This document shows positions 53,853-61,508 of a stretch of DNA of 64,000 nt, piece after piece. The stretch covers positions 152,261-216,260 of the forward strand of contig NZ_PQSU01000018.1 of the NCBI RefSeq assembly GCF_002920615.1, in the 5' to 3' direction. Position 1 is the first letter of the stretch, and each line of letters opens with the position of its first letter. Both the position numbers and the translations under genes were made by a program. The notes beneath the pieces are model-generated. The model saw nothing but the letters and a program-made list of their open reading frames with translations, was not told the origin of the DNA and made no database searches. The DNA comes from Streptomyces sp. Ru62 (GTDB lineage: Bacteria > Actinomycetota > Actinomycetes > Streptomycetales > Streptomycetaceae).

Positions 53853-54210
53853 TCAGCGCGGAGAGGGGGCGGTGAGGGTACGGGCCCTGCCCGCGGGGAG
53901 CGCGACGAGGATCTGTACGGCGCACGTGGTCAGCAGTACGGCGAGGGGCCACCCCCCAGGTCCCGCTGACGTCGTGCAGCGCTCCCGCTCCCAGGAGGCC
54001 CAGGACGCCGATCAGGTAGCCGATGCCCTGGCCCATGGCGGACAGGGCCGCGGTGGTCGGCGCGTCGGGCGAGCGCAGCGCGAACAGGCTGAGAGCGAGG
54101 GCGAATCCGGCTCCGAGCCCGAGGCCGAGGACGACCACCGCGGGCCAGGCCAGGCTCTGCGGCCCGGCCACGACTCCCATCAGACCGAGCGCGCTCGACA
54201 TGCACGACAC
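53853..54210 (-). pseudogene. Truncated, frameshifted MFS transporter remnant (CynX/NimT type)
   Basis: The frame from 54210 gives the C-terminal helices of an MFS permease (VVVLGLGLGAGFALALSLF, then GQGIGYLIGVLGLLGAGALHD). Near 53950-53956 a run of six G/C residues marks a one-base shift: after it the next frame continues naturally as WPLAVLLTTCAVQILVALPA and stops at 53853. The N-terminal two thirds of the transporter are absent. No start or ribosome site remains. It looks like a decayed gene at the edge of the accessory island. Confidence 0.75.
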
Positions 54211-54490
54211 GCATCCGCCCGCCGTCCGTGCGTACGCGCTCGCGCAGTTCGCCCACGGCGGTGGCCACGGCAGGCCGGTCGGGCGACAAAGACACGGACT
54301 GCTGCAGATACAGCGATCCCAGTCCCCCCTTGGTCCTCGATCGTCCGCCGCCGATTACACCAGGGCCGACCGACTCCGCGTACCGGCAAGTCCCCAGGAC
54401 GTCTGGAGCCACCGAACATCGGTCGCACCGCGCTCCGATGGCGGAAGCGGGAGATAGCCTTCCCGAGCAGAAGTTGACTAAGGGGGGCAT

Positions 54491-55888
54491 GTGCCGCACT
54501 CGCAGGAATCCGCCGGTTACCGCGCCGAGGACGAGGACGGCTTGGACGACGAGGAATGGGAGGAGGACGAACCGGTCAGCGAGCAGCGCCAACGTGTGGA
54601 GTCCGCCATGGAACTCGCTGAGAAGGACGTCTCCCGCGGCGTACCAGTTCTTGTCGGCATGCTCACGGACTGGGACCTCGACGAGGACGGCACGCATGAG
54701 CTCCGTGCCGAGGTGCTCGGTCACCTGATGCACATGGGCCGCAGCGCCGCCGGGGCGGCCACCTGGGTGGTCGGTGAAGCGGGAACGACGTATGAGATGC
54801 ACATCGTTCTCCAGTACGCGAGTTGTCCGCCGTACGAAGAACCACCGGTGATGACTCCTCAAGAGCGTCGCCGCTGGAACACCGAGGTGATGGAGCACAT
54901 CGTCGCGGCGAAGGGCCTCGCCGAGCAGGTGCGCTGGGCGGCGATCAGCGAGTACCTGGATCTCGCCGGCCACTCCGGGTACCGGGCTCTCGCCACCCTG
55001 GCACCCGACATCGACGTCCAGGCCGCGGTGTCCGGCGGTGCCGATGTGCCGGAGCACCTCCTGCACACGCTCTCCACGTACGTGGCGCAGGACAGCGGCC
55101 GTCCATTGGGGCTCCGGATCGACATCGTGGAACGGCTCTGGGGCGACAGCCCTCTGGGCGCGGGGGGCGCGCTCGCCGGTGTCCTCCGGGACTGTCCCGT
55201 CAGCGGCACCGCACTGGGCACGCTGCTGCGCACGCTCGCGCGGTGTGAGGAGAAGACGCTCGAAGAGCTGGTGGAACATCTGAGCCAGGACGAGTACGAG
55301 CGAACATCGCGACGTTTCCTGGCCGCGATCCTCGACTCCCTGGACGCCGCACACCGCCTCCATCGCATGGGCCGGATCGGTGAGCACCTGCACACCTGGG
55401 TGCGCGAGACGGTGCAGGCGGAGTGGGGCGGGGCCGATTCTCACGATGTGTGCCTGGACAGCGAGGACATGGTCGTCCTGACCGACCTCGCTGCCAGGTA
55501 CCACGAGCTCAGAGACGACATGGCCGATCCCTCCTCCTCACACGTCGTGGCGAAGGATCAACTGGCATTGGACTTCGGCACCGACTTGTTCCCGGCGCGA
55601 TGGCACACCTTGACCATGGGACGGGCCCCCGGCATCGCCTTCTGGGCGGAAAGCGAAGTTCGGGCGGTCGTCTGCGTACGGCCAACATCTGTACCGGGCA
55701 CACGATCATGGCGGTTCGGTGTGGAGGACACGGGCCGTGACGAGGTGATCACCTTCAGGGGGCGATTGGTCGACACGGACGACAGCCGTTGTGCCGTCGA
55801 CTTTCCAGCTGACCTGATGGAACGCCCGGAGTGGGCTCACCTGTTGCTTCAGGGAGTGAAGGCGCTGAGAGAGCACACGGCAGAATGA
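54491..55888 (+). CDS. Hypothetical protein (465 aa), acidic N-terminus
   Basis: A 465-residue soluble protein. The first 35 residues are extremely acidic (AEDEDGLDDEEWEEDEPVSE), followed by helix-rich repeats (residues 40-300, resembling an alpha-solenoid: VPVLVGMLTDWDLDEDGTHE, VRWAAISEYLDLAGHSGYRA) and a beta-containing end (about 350-465; WRFGVEDTGRDEVITFRGRL). I do not recognise a catalytic motif. GTG 54491 has AGGGGGG close upstream. Codon use is less strict than in the core genes (several A/T-ending codons), consistent with the accessory region. Position next to decayed and defence genes suggests a mobile-region protein. Confidence 0.65.
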   Translation: MPHSQESAGYRAEDEDGLDDEEWEEDEPVSEQRQRVESAMELAEKDVSRGVPVLVGMLTDWDLDEDGTHELRAEVLGHLMHMGRSAAGAATWVVGEAGTTYEMHIVLQYASCPPYEEPPVMTPQERRRWNTEVMEHIVAAKGLAEQVRWAAISEYLDLAGHSGYRALATLAPDIDVQAAVSGGADVPEHLLHTLSTYVAQDSGRPLGLRIDIVERLWGDSPLGAGGALAGVLRDCPVSGTALGTLLRTLARCEEKTLEELVEHLSQDEYERTSRRFLAAILDSLDAAHRLHRMGRIGEHLHTWVRETVQAEWGGADSHDVCLDSEDMVVLTDLAARYHELRDDMADPSSSHVVAKDQLALDFGTDLFPARWHTLTMGRAPGIAFWAESEVRAVVCVRPTSVPGTRSWRFGVEDTGRDEVITFRGRLVDTDDSRCAVDFPADLMERPEWAHLLLQGVKALREHTAE

Positions 55889-56631
55889 CGAACAGACACG
55901 TCGATCTGGTGGTTCGTTGGGAACGTCGGCAACGGATCGGTGTGAGTCCCGGAACACCTGAGGACGGCTGACCGGACACGCGAATCGTTGTACGCTCCGG
56001 AAACCGCCCTTGACCTGCAAAAAAGCGGGCAGGGAGCAGACAAACCGGGAGTTTCTCCGTGCTTCGTACCATGTTCAAGTCCAAGATCTAGCACTTGGGT
56101 GTTTTTGCAGGTCAGAGGCTTGATGGCTCCACTGAGGTCAGCAAACGGTCAGCATCGGGCGCGGGAGCGTCCCAGCTTACTGACCAGGTGGCCCGCCATG
56201 ACGGGTGACCTCGGCAGGTCTCTGGCTGCCGCTTGGCATGTCCGCTGCTGACCGACAGATCGACCGCGGCATGGGTCCTGACCTGGCTCGCCCAGGTGTC
56301 CTTCTCGTCCACTGTGCCGGCGCCATGTGCCTCGGCTTCGGCGCCGTCGTCTCCGACACCGAGACCGAAGCTGCAGCCGACTCCACTGCGGCGGCCCTCC
56401 GCGTGACCTGCTGCGTTATGATCACCCCCGCCCGCGAGCGGGGGCTGGTCCTGGGTCTGCAGAGCAGCCGGTTGCCGCGCCATCTGGGGGCCTGCGCGGG
56501 TAGGCGATGGTGCGCTAAGCCACCCACTGGGTGAAATGTCCGAGGAAGGCCGGGCGGCCGCCCGACCCGTACGTATGAGAGGGAACCCCGTATCCGCCAT
56601 GCCGCCGCCTCCCAGCAGCGATACTGGATGC
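55889..56631. other. Long intergenic region with an inverted repeat, no certain gene
   Basis: 743 bases without a convincing gene. It holds the 13-bp inverted repeat at 56011-56114, a palindrome at 56425-56444, and at its right end a GATACT -10 (56620-56625) for the next gene. Short frames (for example 56205-56534 plus) lack ribosome sites and known motifs and have irregular codon use. Confidence 0.55.
56011..56114. repeat. 13-bp perfect inverted repeat around a 78-nt core
   Basis: TGACCTGCAAAAA (56011-56023) and TTTTTGCAGGTCA (56102-56114) are exact complements. The core contains a smaller GGAG/CTCC hairpin (about 56050-56061) and ATGTTCAAGTCC-like sequence that is AT-richer than surroundings. 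The A/T tracts sit at the inner ends of the arms, so transcribed RNA would form a stem closed by A-U pairs. It could be a miniature mobile element, a small RNA or a recombination site. No target duplication was identified. Confidence 0.6.
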
Positions 56632-56994
56632 ATGGACACGAAGTTCACCGCCCCCCGCGCGGAGGTGCTGCGGGACCGCTACCGTAGCCGTCTGCCCGAG
56701 CGCTTGCAGGAGCTGGCCGGCCCCGTCGAGGGCAACGTGGACCTGCCGCTCCACATCGTCTGGTCCGGGCGGACGAGCTACAGCCTGGACCGTCCGAAGT
56801 CCCGCATGACGCTCTACCGAACCGTCCTCGCCGAAGGACTTGGTGAGGACCTGGTGACTTTCCTGCACCACCGGCTGCTCACCGAGCAGTGGCCCGTGCT
56901 GCGGCGCTTGATCAGTCCCTACATTCGCGAGGTCTGGGAGGATGCCTTCCCCGAGCTGCTCCGCACCGCTCCGGCAGATACCACCGCCGCGTGA
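56632..56994 (+). CDS. Small partner protein of AbiEii-type toxin
   Basis: A 120-residue protein beginning MDTKFTAPRAEVLRDRYRSR. It has a helical N-terminal half and the segment IVWSGRTSYSLDRPKSRMTLYRTV, which is reminiscent of DNA- or RNA-binding proteins encoded before nucleotidyltransferase toxins. A GATACT -10 six bases before the ATG suggests a leaderless transcript. Its stop overlaps the GTG of the AbiEii-like gene (GTGA), so the two are made in step. By position it is the antitoxin of the pair, though it is much shorter than classical AbiEi and lacks a visible winged helix. Confidence 0.6.
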   Translation: MDTKFTAPRAEVLRDRYRSRLPERLQELAGPVEGNVDLPLHIVWSGRTSYSLDRPKSRMTLYRTVLAEGLGEDLVTFLHHRLLTEQWPVLRRLISPYIREVWEDAFPELLRTAPADTTAA

Positions 56995-57650
56995 AGCTCA
57001 CTCCGCTCCACGAGCGTCTCCTCGCCGACATCCTCGATCTCGGCTCCCCTTACCCTCTGGTCCTCACCGGCGGATACGCCGTGCAGGCCCACGGCCTGGT
57101 CGAACGCTTCAGCCGTGACCTTGACGTCGCCACCGAGAACCCCGCTCCGATGCAGGAGATCGTCGCCTCACTCACAGCAGGCCTCAGCGCGCGCGGATGG
57201 CGGACCACGCACGTCCAGACCGATCCGCTCAGTGGCCGGTTCCTCGTCACCGATCCGGACACCGGCGAGGAGTGCGAGGTCGACGTCCTCAAGGAGGCGT
57301 TCTGGGCTCCGCCCGCCCAGACCCCCTACGGCCCCGTTCTTTCCCTCGACGACGTGATCGGCACCAAGGTCCGTGCCCTCGCCGACCGCGGCACCGTCCG
57401 CGACCTCATCGACGTCCAGGCTGCCTCCCGCCATCGCTCCACGGCCGACCTTGAATCCCTGGGCCGCCGTCGCGCCCACGACGAGTTCAGCCTCGAAGAC
57501 CTCCGGGACCGGCTCATCGGCGCGGACTGGTACGAGGATGAGGACTACACCGCGTACGGGCTCACCTCCCGGCAGATCGAAGAACTCAAGGCGTGGGCGC
57601 TGGAGTGGGCGGAGGATCTGGGTGCGCGGATCCATGACGAGAACGCCTGA
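56991..57650 (+). CDS. AbiEii/AbiGii-family nucleotidyltransferase toxin
   Basis: A 219-residue nucleotidyltransferase. The polymerase-beta-like site is LVLTGGYAVQAHG followed by ERFSRDLDVA (Asp43, Asp45), the GG...DxD pattern of AbiEii toxins, with later DDVIGTKVRALADR and DVQAA typical of the family. AbiEii toxins transfer nucleotides to cellular targets (tRNA for some homologues), giving phage abortive infection in type IV toxin-antitoxin pairs. It overlaps the 120-residue partner gene and is followed by a strong terminator, so the pair forms a closed two-gene unit. Confidence 0.85.
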   Translation: MKLTPLHERLLADILDLGSPYPLVLTGGYAVQAHGLVERFSRDLDVATENPAPMQEIVASLTAGLSARGWRTTHVQTDPLSGRFLVTDPDTGEECEVDVLKEAFWAPPAQTPYGPVLSLDDVIGTKVRALADRGTVRDLIDVQAASRHRSTADLESLGRRRAHDEFSLEDLRDRLIGADWYEDEDYTAYGLTSRQIEELKAWALEWAEDLGARIHDENA

Positions 57651-57743
57651 GAGACGGTCATCGCGTCCATCCTCTCTAGCGCCATTGCCACGACAGGATG
57701 CGGTGTAGCCAGCAGGTTCCAACCCGGAGCCGTCCACGGTGGT

Positions 57744-57776
57744 GGCTACCCTGCACGGCGGATGTGCAGGGTAGCC
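57744..57776. terminator. 13-bp perfect hairpin after the AbiEii gene
   Basis: GGCTACCCTGCAC (57744-57756) and GTGCAGGGTAGCC (57764-57776) pair fully around a 7-base loop (GGCGGAT), 94 bp past the AbiEii stop. It insulates the toxin unit from the following genes. Confidence 0.8.
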
Positions 57777-58097
57777 GAGCGATACCCGTCAGTGGCCATC
57801 GTGCTTGATGCCGTGAGCCTCGGCGTATTCGTCAGATCGTCGATCACGCGAAGCGGCTGGACCACTCCCCGGGCGATACGGCGTACAACGTGGACTCGCC
57901 GGCCATCACCCGCTCGTACGCCGCTCGGTCACTGCCGTGGGTGACGCTGCCGTCCTTCGGGGCGGGTGAGCAAGGCCATGCTCTGCATCGCCCGCGCCTA
58001 CACCGTCACCGCGAGTCGAGGCCCACGCTCCTGGCCGTATGTGGTTTGGTCGTCCGCTCAGAGGCCGTCCGGACGGACCTGTCGTCTCAGCGGTGCG
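57777..58097. other. Gene-free stretch with possible decayed coding sequence
   Basis: About 320 bases between a terminator and the 3' end of the convergent gene at 58098. Fragments such as DHAKRLDHSPGDTAYNVDSPA in one forward frame look like a broken gene, but no family can be named and stops interrupt it. No ribosome site or promoter stands out. Confidence 0.4.
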
Positions 58098-59486
58098 TCA
58101 GCGAGACGAGCACGCGCAGGGTTCCTCGTTCTGCCCCGGTAGCAGCCGCAGGGCGAAGACGGAGCCGTCGGCGTGGACGGAGACCGGACCGCCCCAGTCC
58201 TTGTCGAAGGTGAGGCGGGGGCGGACGTGGCGGCTCGCGTGGACGAGGGCGCGGTACTCCTCGATGTCGCCCCTGGCGAGGAGTCGGAAGACCTCCTTGT
58301 CCACGCCGGAGAACGCCTCGACGCGGGGGCCGTTGAGGCGGAAGACGTGGTCGGTGCCGACGTACTCGTTGCCGAAGAGGGTGTGGGCGGCGTCCTGGAT
58401 GCTCATGCTGGCCGCGTGTTCGAGACCGGTGAAGCGTTTGCGGCCCTGCCGGTCGGTCAGGTGGCGGGCGGTTGCGTGGCCCGAGCCGGTGAACGTCATG
58501 AGGCCCGCTGCCGTGGTGTGGGCCAGGGCCTCCTGGAACCAGGCGTAGTCCTTCGGCTGCACGTGGCAGCCCCGTACGGGCTCCGGTGTCACCAGGCCGT
58601 CGGCCGGCGGGTGGATGTCCGGCATCACGTTCGCCTGGAACGGCGGGGCGTTCAGGTTCGCTTCCCGGCCCTCTGCCGGGGACAGCCGACCGCCACTGCC
58701 CGGCGCCTGGAGGGCGTGGACGGTCATCGTACTGCCGTCTGTTGGGAGCTGCGTGCTGAACAGCAGGCTGGGGGTCTCGTTCCACGCGCCGATGTGGACC
58801 GCTTCGGCGTGGGCCGAGGCGGAGGCCAGTTGCTCGGCGGAGGTGGCGGTGTCGCCGTGGTTGCCCTTGCAAGCGAGGGGGATGGCGAGGGACGGCTCGC
58901 CCGGCCGCCAGACCTCCGCGAAGTACTGCGGACGATAGCGGTACTTCACCTTCTCGCCCTTGTCTCTGCTGGTGAGGGCCCAGCCGGCGCGTAACGCCGT
59001 GTCGGCGGGGACGATCGTCACTGAATGGTCGGGGAAACGGCTGCGCAGCATGTGCTCGGTGAGCGTGAGCGCGAAGCCGATGCCGAGCTCGCCGGATTGC
59101 AGCGACTTGTAGTGGTCCGCGATGCGGTGGCCTTCGTCGGTGAGGCCGAGGAAGGAGTCACGACCGCCGGCCAGGGCCTGGGTGTACTTGAGTGCGCCCC
59201 AGTGCTCCGCCAGCCCCCGGCCCGCACCGCGCCACGACAGGGCAGTGGCCCGGGCGAGGGTGTGGAGCACGTCCCAGAGGGTCACTTCGAACTGCCGGGG
59301 CAGCTCTGTCGGCAGGATCGGGACGAGGGCGGGCTTCCGGCGGAGCGGCTCGTCCTCGTTCTCCTTCCGCTTCTCGTCGTCCGCCGTGATGGCGGCCTTC
59401 ACCTTCCCGACGAGCGCGTCGTCGGAGTGGACGGAGACGTTCGAGGGCCGGGTCAGGTCCTGGAGCACTTCCTCGGTCGGCTTCAA
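58098..59486 (-). CDS. Unknown accessory protein with possible nuclease-like core; TTA codon
   Basis: A 462-residue protein. Start TTG 59486 is preceded by GGAGAG; a longer frame to 59561 lacks a site. Residues 1-75 are charged and helical. A segment at about 160-230 (VTIVPADTALRAGWALTS, YRPQYFAEVWRPG, LAIPLACKGNHG, then QLASASAHAEAVHIG) has the spacing of PD-(D/E)xK nuclease-like proteins, in which the last strand would read (D/E)CKG; the acid is Ala here. The rest (FTGLEHAASMSIQDAAHTLF, VFRLNGPRVEAFSGV) is unfamiliar. It carries a TTA leucine codon at 58992-58994 (TAL), which makes its translation depend on bldA tRNA. It lies between the AbiE unit and the CBASS regulators. Confidence 0.6.
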   Translation of the reverse strand: MKPTEEVLQDLTRPSNVSVHSDDALVGKVKAAITADDEKRKENEDEPLRRKPALVPILPTELPRQFEVTLWDVLHTLARATALSWRGAGRGLAEHWGALKYTQALAGGRDSFLGLTDEGHRIADHYKSLQSGELGIGFALTLTEHMLRSRFPDHSVTIVPADTALRAGWALTSRDKGEKVKYRYRPQYFAEVWRPGEPSLAIPLACKGNHGDTATSAEQLASASAHAEAVHIGAWNETPSLLFSTQLPTDGSTMTVHALQAPGSGGRLSPAEGREANLNAPPFQANVMPDIHPPADGLVTPEPVRGCHVQPKDYAWFQEALAHTTAAGLMTFTGSGHATARHLTDRQGRKRFTGLEHAASMSIQDAAHTLFGNEYVGTDHVFRLNGPRVEAFSGVDKEVFRLLARGDIEEYRALVHASRHVRPRLTFDKDWGGPVSVHADGSVFALRLLPGQNEEPCACSSR

Positions 59487-60032
59487 CAGCTCTCCTTCAC
59501 GGTGTGCGTGGGCGGTTCGCCATCGGCTGGACCGTACGGAAGGGAGGAGCGGCGCACGCAAGTGCGCAGGGGCGCGTGAGCTGGACTTCGGCCCGGGCGG
59601 TCGGTGTCAGCGCCTCGGCCCTGCCTCGCTCGCGAGTTCCATGCTGCCGAGGGCCTCGGGCGGGCGGCAGGCAGCGAGCCGGTTTCCGGGCGGTCGAGCG
59701 CCGACCGGGCGATTACCAAAAGGAACCGTTTCCCACGAATTAGAGCGATGTCGGTGCCCGACAGGTCGGTGCGTGGATGCACGTCGTCCGTGTGCAGAGT
59801 TGTCTCCCGCACCTTTGATGGTTCATCAGCATCCGGCCAGCATGAGTCGCTGGGCTCTCCCGGACAATTGCCCGAACAGGCACCGGCGCGTTGCGAAAGC
59901 CCAGGCGCAAACCTTGCCGTCCGGCGGCCAGGTGAAGCAGGCCGGTCCGGTCAGCGTGTCACCGCCCAGGGCTGGTCGGGTGCAGGGCAGGGAACTAGGT
60001 TGTCAGTGAGACTGGCAGCGCTTGGGGGGTAT
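59487..60032. other. Divergent promoter region, no gene seen
   Basis: 546 bases between the unknown gene (minus) and the XRE gene (plus). An AT-rich patch at about 59709-59750 (ATTACCAAAAGG...GAATTAGAG) is the likely promoter area for the minus-strand gene. AGGGAA-type sites near 59986-59992 and the G6 run at 60024-60029 precede possible XRE starts. Longer forward frames are low-complexity and lack support. Confidence 0.5.
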
Positions 60033-60350
60033 GTGGACGAGCGGGAGTTCAACGAGACCGTTGCCCAGCTGATCCGTGAGGCGCGGATGCGTGCCGGGGT
60101 GACGCAGGAGTACGTAGGGCGTCGGGCGGGGCTGACGCGCGGTTCGATCACGAACATCGAGTCCGGAACCCAGTCCCCGCCTCTTTACCGGCTTGCCTTG
60201 ATTGCCGCAGCGGTCAACGCGGACCCTGCGGACCTGCTTCCCTCGCTCCACTTGGACGAGGCGTCCGGACTTGCCGCGCGGCATGCCGCCGACGTTGCCG
60301 CGGTGTGGGCGCAGGCCTCGAAGATTAGGGGTGTCTGTGGCGAAGGCTGA
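60033..60350 (+). CDS. XRE-family HTH regulator (CapH-like candidate)
   Basis: A 105-residue cro/CI-type regulator: residues 8-65 form the five-helix HTH (VAQLIREARMRAGVTQEYVG, RAGLTRGSITNIESG), followed by an Ala-rich C-terminal helix (AARHAADVAAVWAQASKIRG) suited to dimerisation and to cleavage. GTG 60033 has the G-run ribosome site just upstream; GTG 60006 is an in-frame alternative. Its 3' end overlaps the ImmA/IrrE gene by 14 bp. In CBASS operons an HTH repressor (CapH) is cut by a zinc peptidase (CapP) when DNA damage or ssDNA is sensed; the arrangement here fits that pair. Confidence 0.78.
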   Translation: MDEREFNETVAQLIREARMRAGVTQEYVGRRAGLTRGSITNIESGTQSPPLYRLALIAAAVNADPADLLPSLHLDEASGLAARHAADVAAVWAQASKIRGVCGEG

Positions 60351-60855
60351 CCTGGCGGCCCGAGGGCTGCTGCGGGAATTCCGGATCGACGCCCCGCCGG
60401 TCGATCCCTTCGCCCTGGCCAAGCACCTCGGCGTCCTGGTCGTCCCGCAGCACATGGACGACGACGTCTCTGGCATGCTCCTGCGCAAGGACGGAGCCTG
60501 CGTCATCGGCGTCAACCAGGCGCACTCGTTCGAACGGCGGCGCTTCACGGTGGCGCACGAACTGGGGCACCTGCGCCTGCACGAAGGACGCCCGCTCATT
60601 CTGGACACCGACGCGCGCGTGAACTACCGCAACGCGGTCTCGAGCATGGCCACGGACCGCGAGGAGATCGACGCCAACCGATTCGCCGCGGCGCTGCTGG
60701 CCCCGGAGGACATGGTCCGCCGGGCGGCACAGCACATTAGCTTCCGCACGACGGACGACCTCGTGCGGGTCCTGGCCAAGCGTTTCCAGTTGAGTGAGGT
60801 GGCCATGACTTACCGTCTGATGAACCTCGGTATCGTCTCCGGCCCCGCTCACTGA
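60337..60855 (+). CDS. ImmA/IrrE-family zinc metallopeptidase (CapP-like candidate)
   Basis: A 172-residue peptidase. The zinc site is HELGH (His74, Glu75, His78) in FTVAHELGHLRLHEG, with the third ligand region EEIDANRFAAALLAP. The family cuts XRE-type repressors (ImmA in ICEBs1, IrrE/PprI in Deinococcus, CapP in CBASS). GTG 60337 has AGGGG six bases before; a GTG at 60331 is too close to it. Overlap with the XRE gene implies a regulator-peptidase pair. No extra sensor domain is visible, so the trigger may be ssDNA bound to the peptidase, as described for CapP. Confidence 0.85.
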   Translation: MAKADLAARGLLREFRIDAPPVDPFALAKHLGVLVVPQHMDDDVSGMLLRKDGACVIGVNQAHSFERRRFTVAHELGHLRLHEGRPLILDTDARVNYRNAVSSMATDREEIDANRFAAALLAPEDMVRRAAQHISFRTTDDLVRVLAKRFQLSEVAMTYRLMNLGIVSGPAH

Positions 60856-61508
60856 CACCACCTGGACCCGGCCGCCGACCCGACCCTCTGCCCGCGCGCT
60901 GCGCGTTCCTGGCGCCGCCCTGACACGCCCGCTTGGGAGCCGTGCCCCTCTCGCCTCTCCCGCCCCCAGTTTGCCAAAGGCTGAGGGGGAGGAGCCGAAC
61001 CAGCAACTGTCTGGCCCGCGCTGAGAAGATGTCAGCCAGACTGACCTTCAAAAAGTGTCTTGCGTGAGTGTCGCTGCGTGTGGTGCACTTGTTACCGCAG
61101 AGAGTGACCGGTCTCTGTGCATAACGGGTGGCCCCTGCTCGGCGTGAGGCTGACGGACAATCCACCCCCGGGCGGTACCGCGTACGCGTGCCTGGCCACG
61201 ATGGCCGGCATCGTCGACTGGACCGCACCGGCTCCCCTCGATGGCCAGCCGTCACCCAAGGCCATCCGCTGATGCTGTGCATCGGCCGACCCTCTGCCCA
61301 GTGCCATGGTCGGCCCCCTCCGCGAGCCCACCAGGCCCCTCGCGCAAGCACACCCATGTGCGCACCCCCGCGCCCCATCGCGGGCAAGCCCACATGCCTT
61401 CGCGGTCCCTTCATGCCCTATTCCGTCACGTCTCCCGTCGGCGTGCCCCCACACCCATTTCGTCACCCTGAGCTCTCAGCCGGCTCGCCGCAGAAAGGAA
61501 TCCTCGCC
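60856..61508. other. Long leader before the CD-NTase, no gene seen
   Basis: 653 bases separate the peptidase stop from the CD-NTase start. An AT-richer block at 61020-61090 (GAAGATGTCAGCCAGACTG and CTTCAAAAAGTGTC) looks like a promoter. A 20-bp dyad lies at 61098-61117. The forward frame continuing into the CD-NTase (from 61128) has Pro/His-rich composition and is unlikely to be translated; ATG 61509 with AGAAAGGAA is the better start. Confidence 0.5.
61098..61117. promoter_or_regulatory. Candidate operator for the CBASS operon
   Basis: CAGAGA (61098-61103), eight bases, TCTCTG (61112-61117) form a symmetrical 20-bp site close to the likely promoter of the CD-NTase gene. An XRE dimer could bind such a dyad. 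It is 391 bp before the start codon, so a long 5' leader would follow. Confidence 0.35.

Noticed and set aside
54211..54490. Minus-strand frame with LYLQQSVSLSPDRPAVATA-like sequence
   Set aside because: It might be the tail of a lost regulator gene, but it is short, has no start or recognisable domain, and overlaps the promoter of the 54491 gene.
56011..56114. A tRNA gene within the inverted repeat
   Set aside because: The core cannot form the acceptor, D, anticodon and T arms with correct spacing, and no TTCNA-type T loop is in place.
56425..56444. CCCCCGC...GCGGGGG palindrome resembling an actinobacterial type I-E CRISPR repeat
   Set aside because: Only one copy exists, there are no regularly spaced repeats or spacers, and no cas genes are in the window.
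56205..56534. 109-codon forward frame between the inverted repeat and the AbiE unit
   Set aside because: No ribosome site, no recognisable domain, irregular third-position composition; treated as noncoding.
60033..60855. XRE plus ImmA/IrrE as a phage or ICE immunity-control pair
   Set aside because: Possible in principle, but no integrase, excisionase or conjugation genes are nearby, and the direct neighbour is a CBASS operon; a CapH/CapP-like role is preferred though not proven.
61128..61508. 127-codon N-terminal extension of the CD-NTase frame
   Set aside because: Pro/His/Arg-rich low-complexity sequence without a ribosome site; ATG 61509 has AGAAAGGAA and gives the normal CD-NTase N-terminus.
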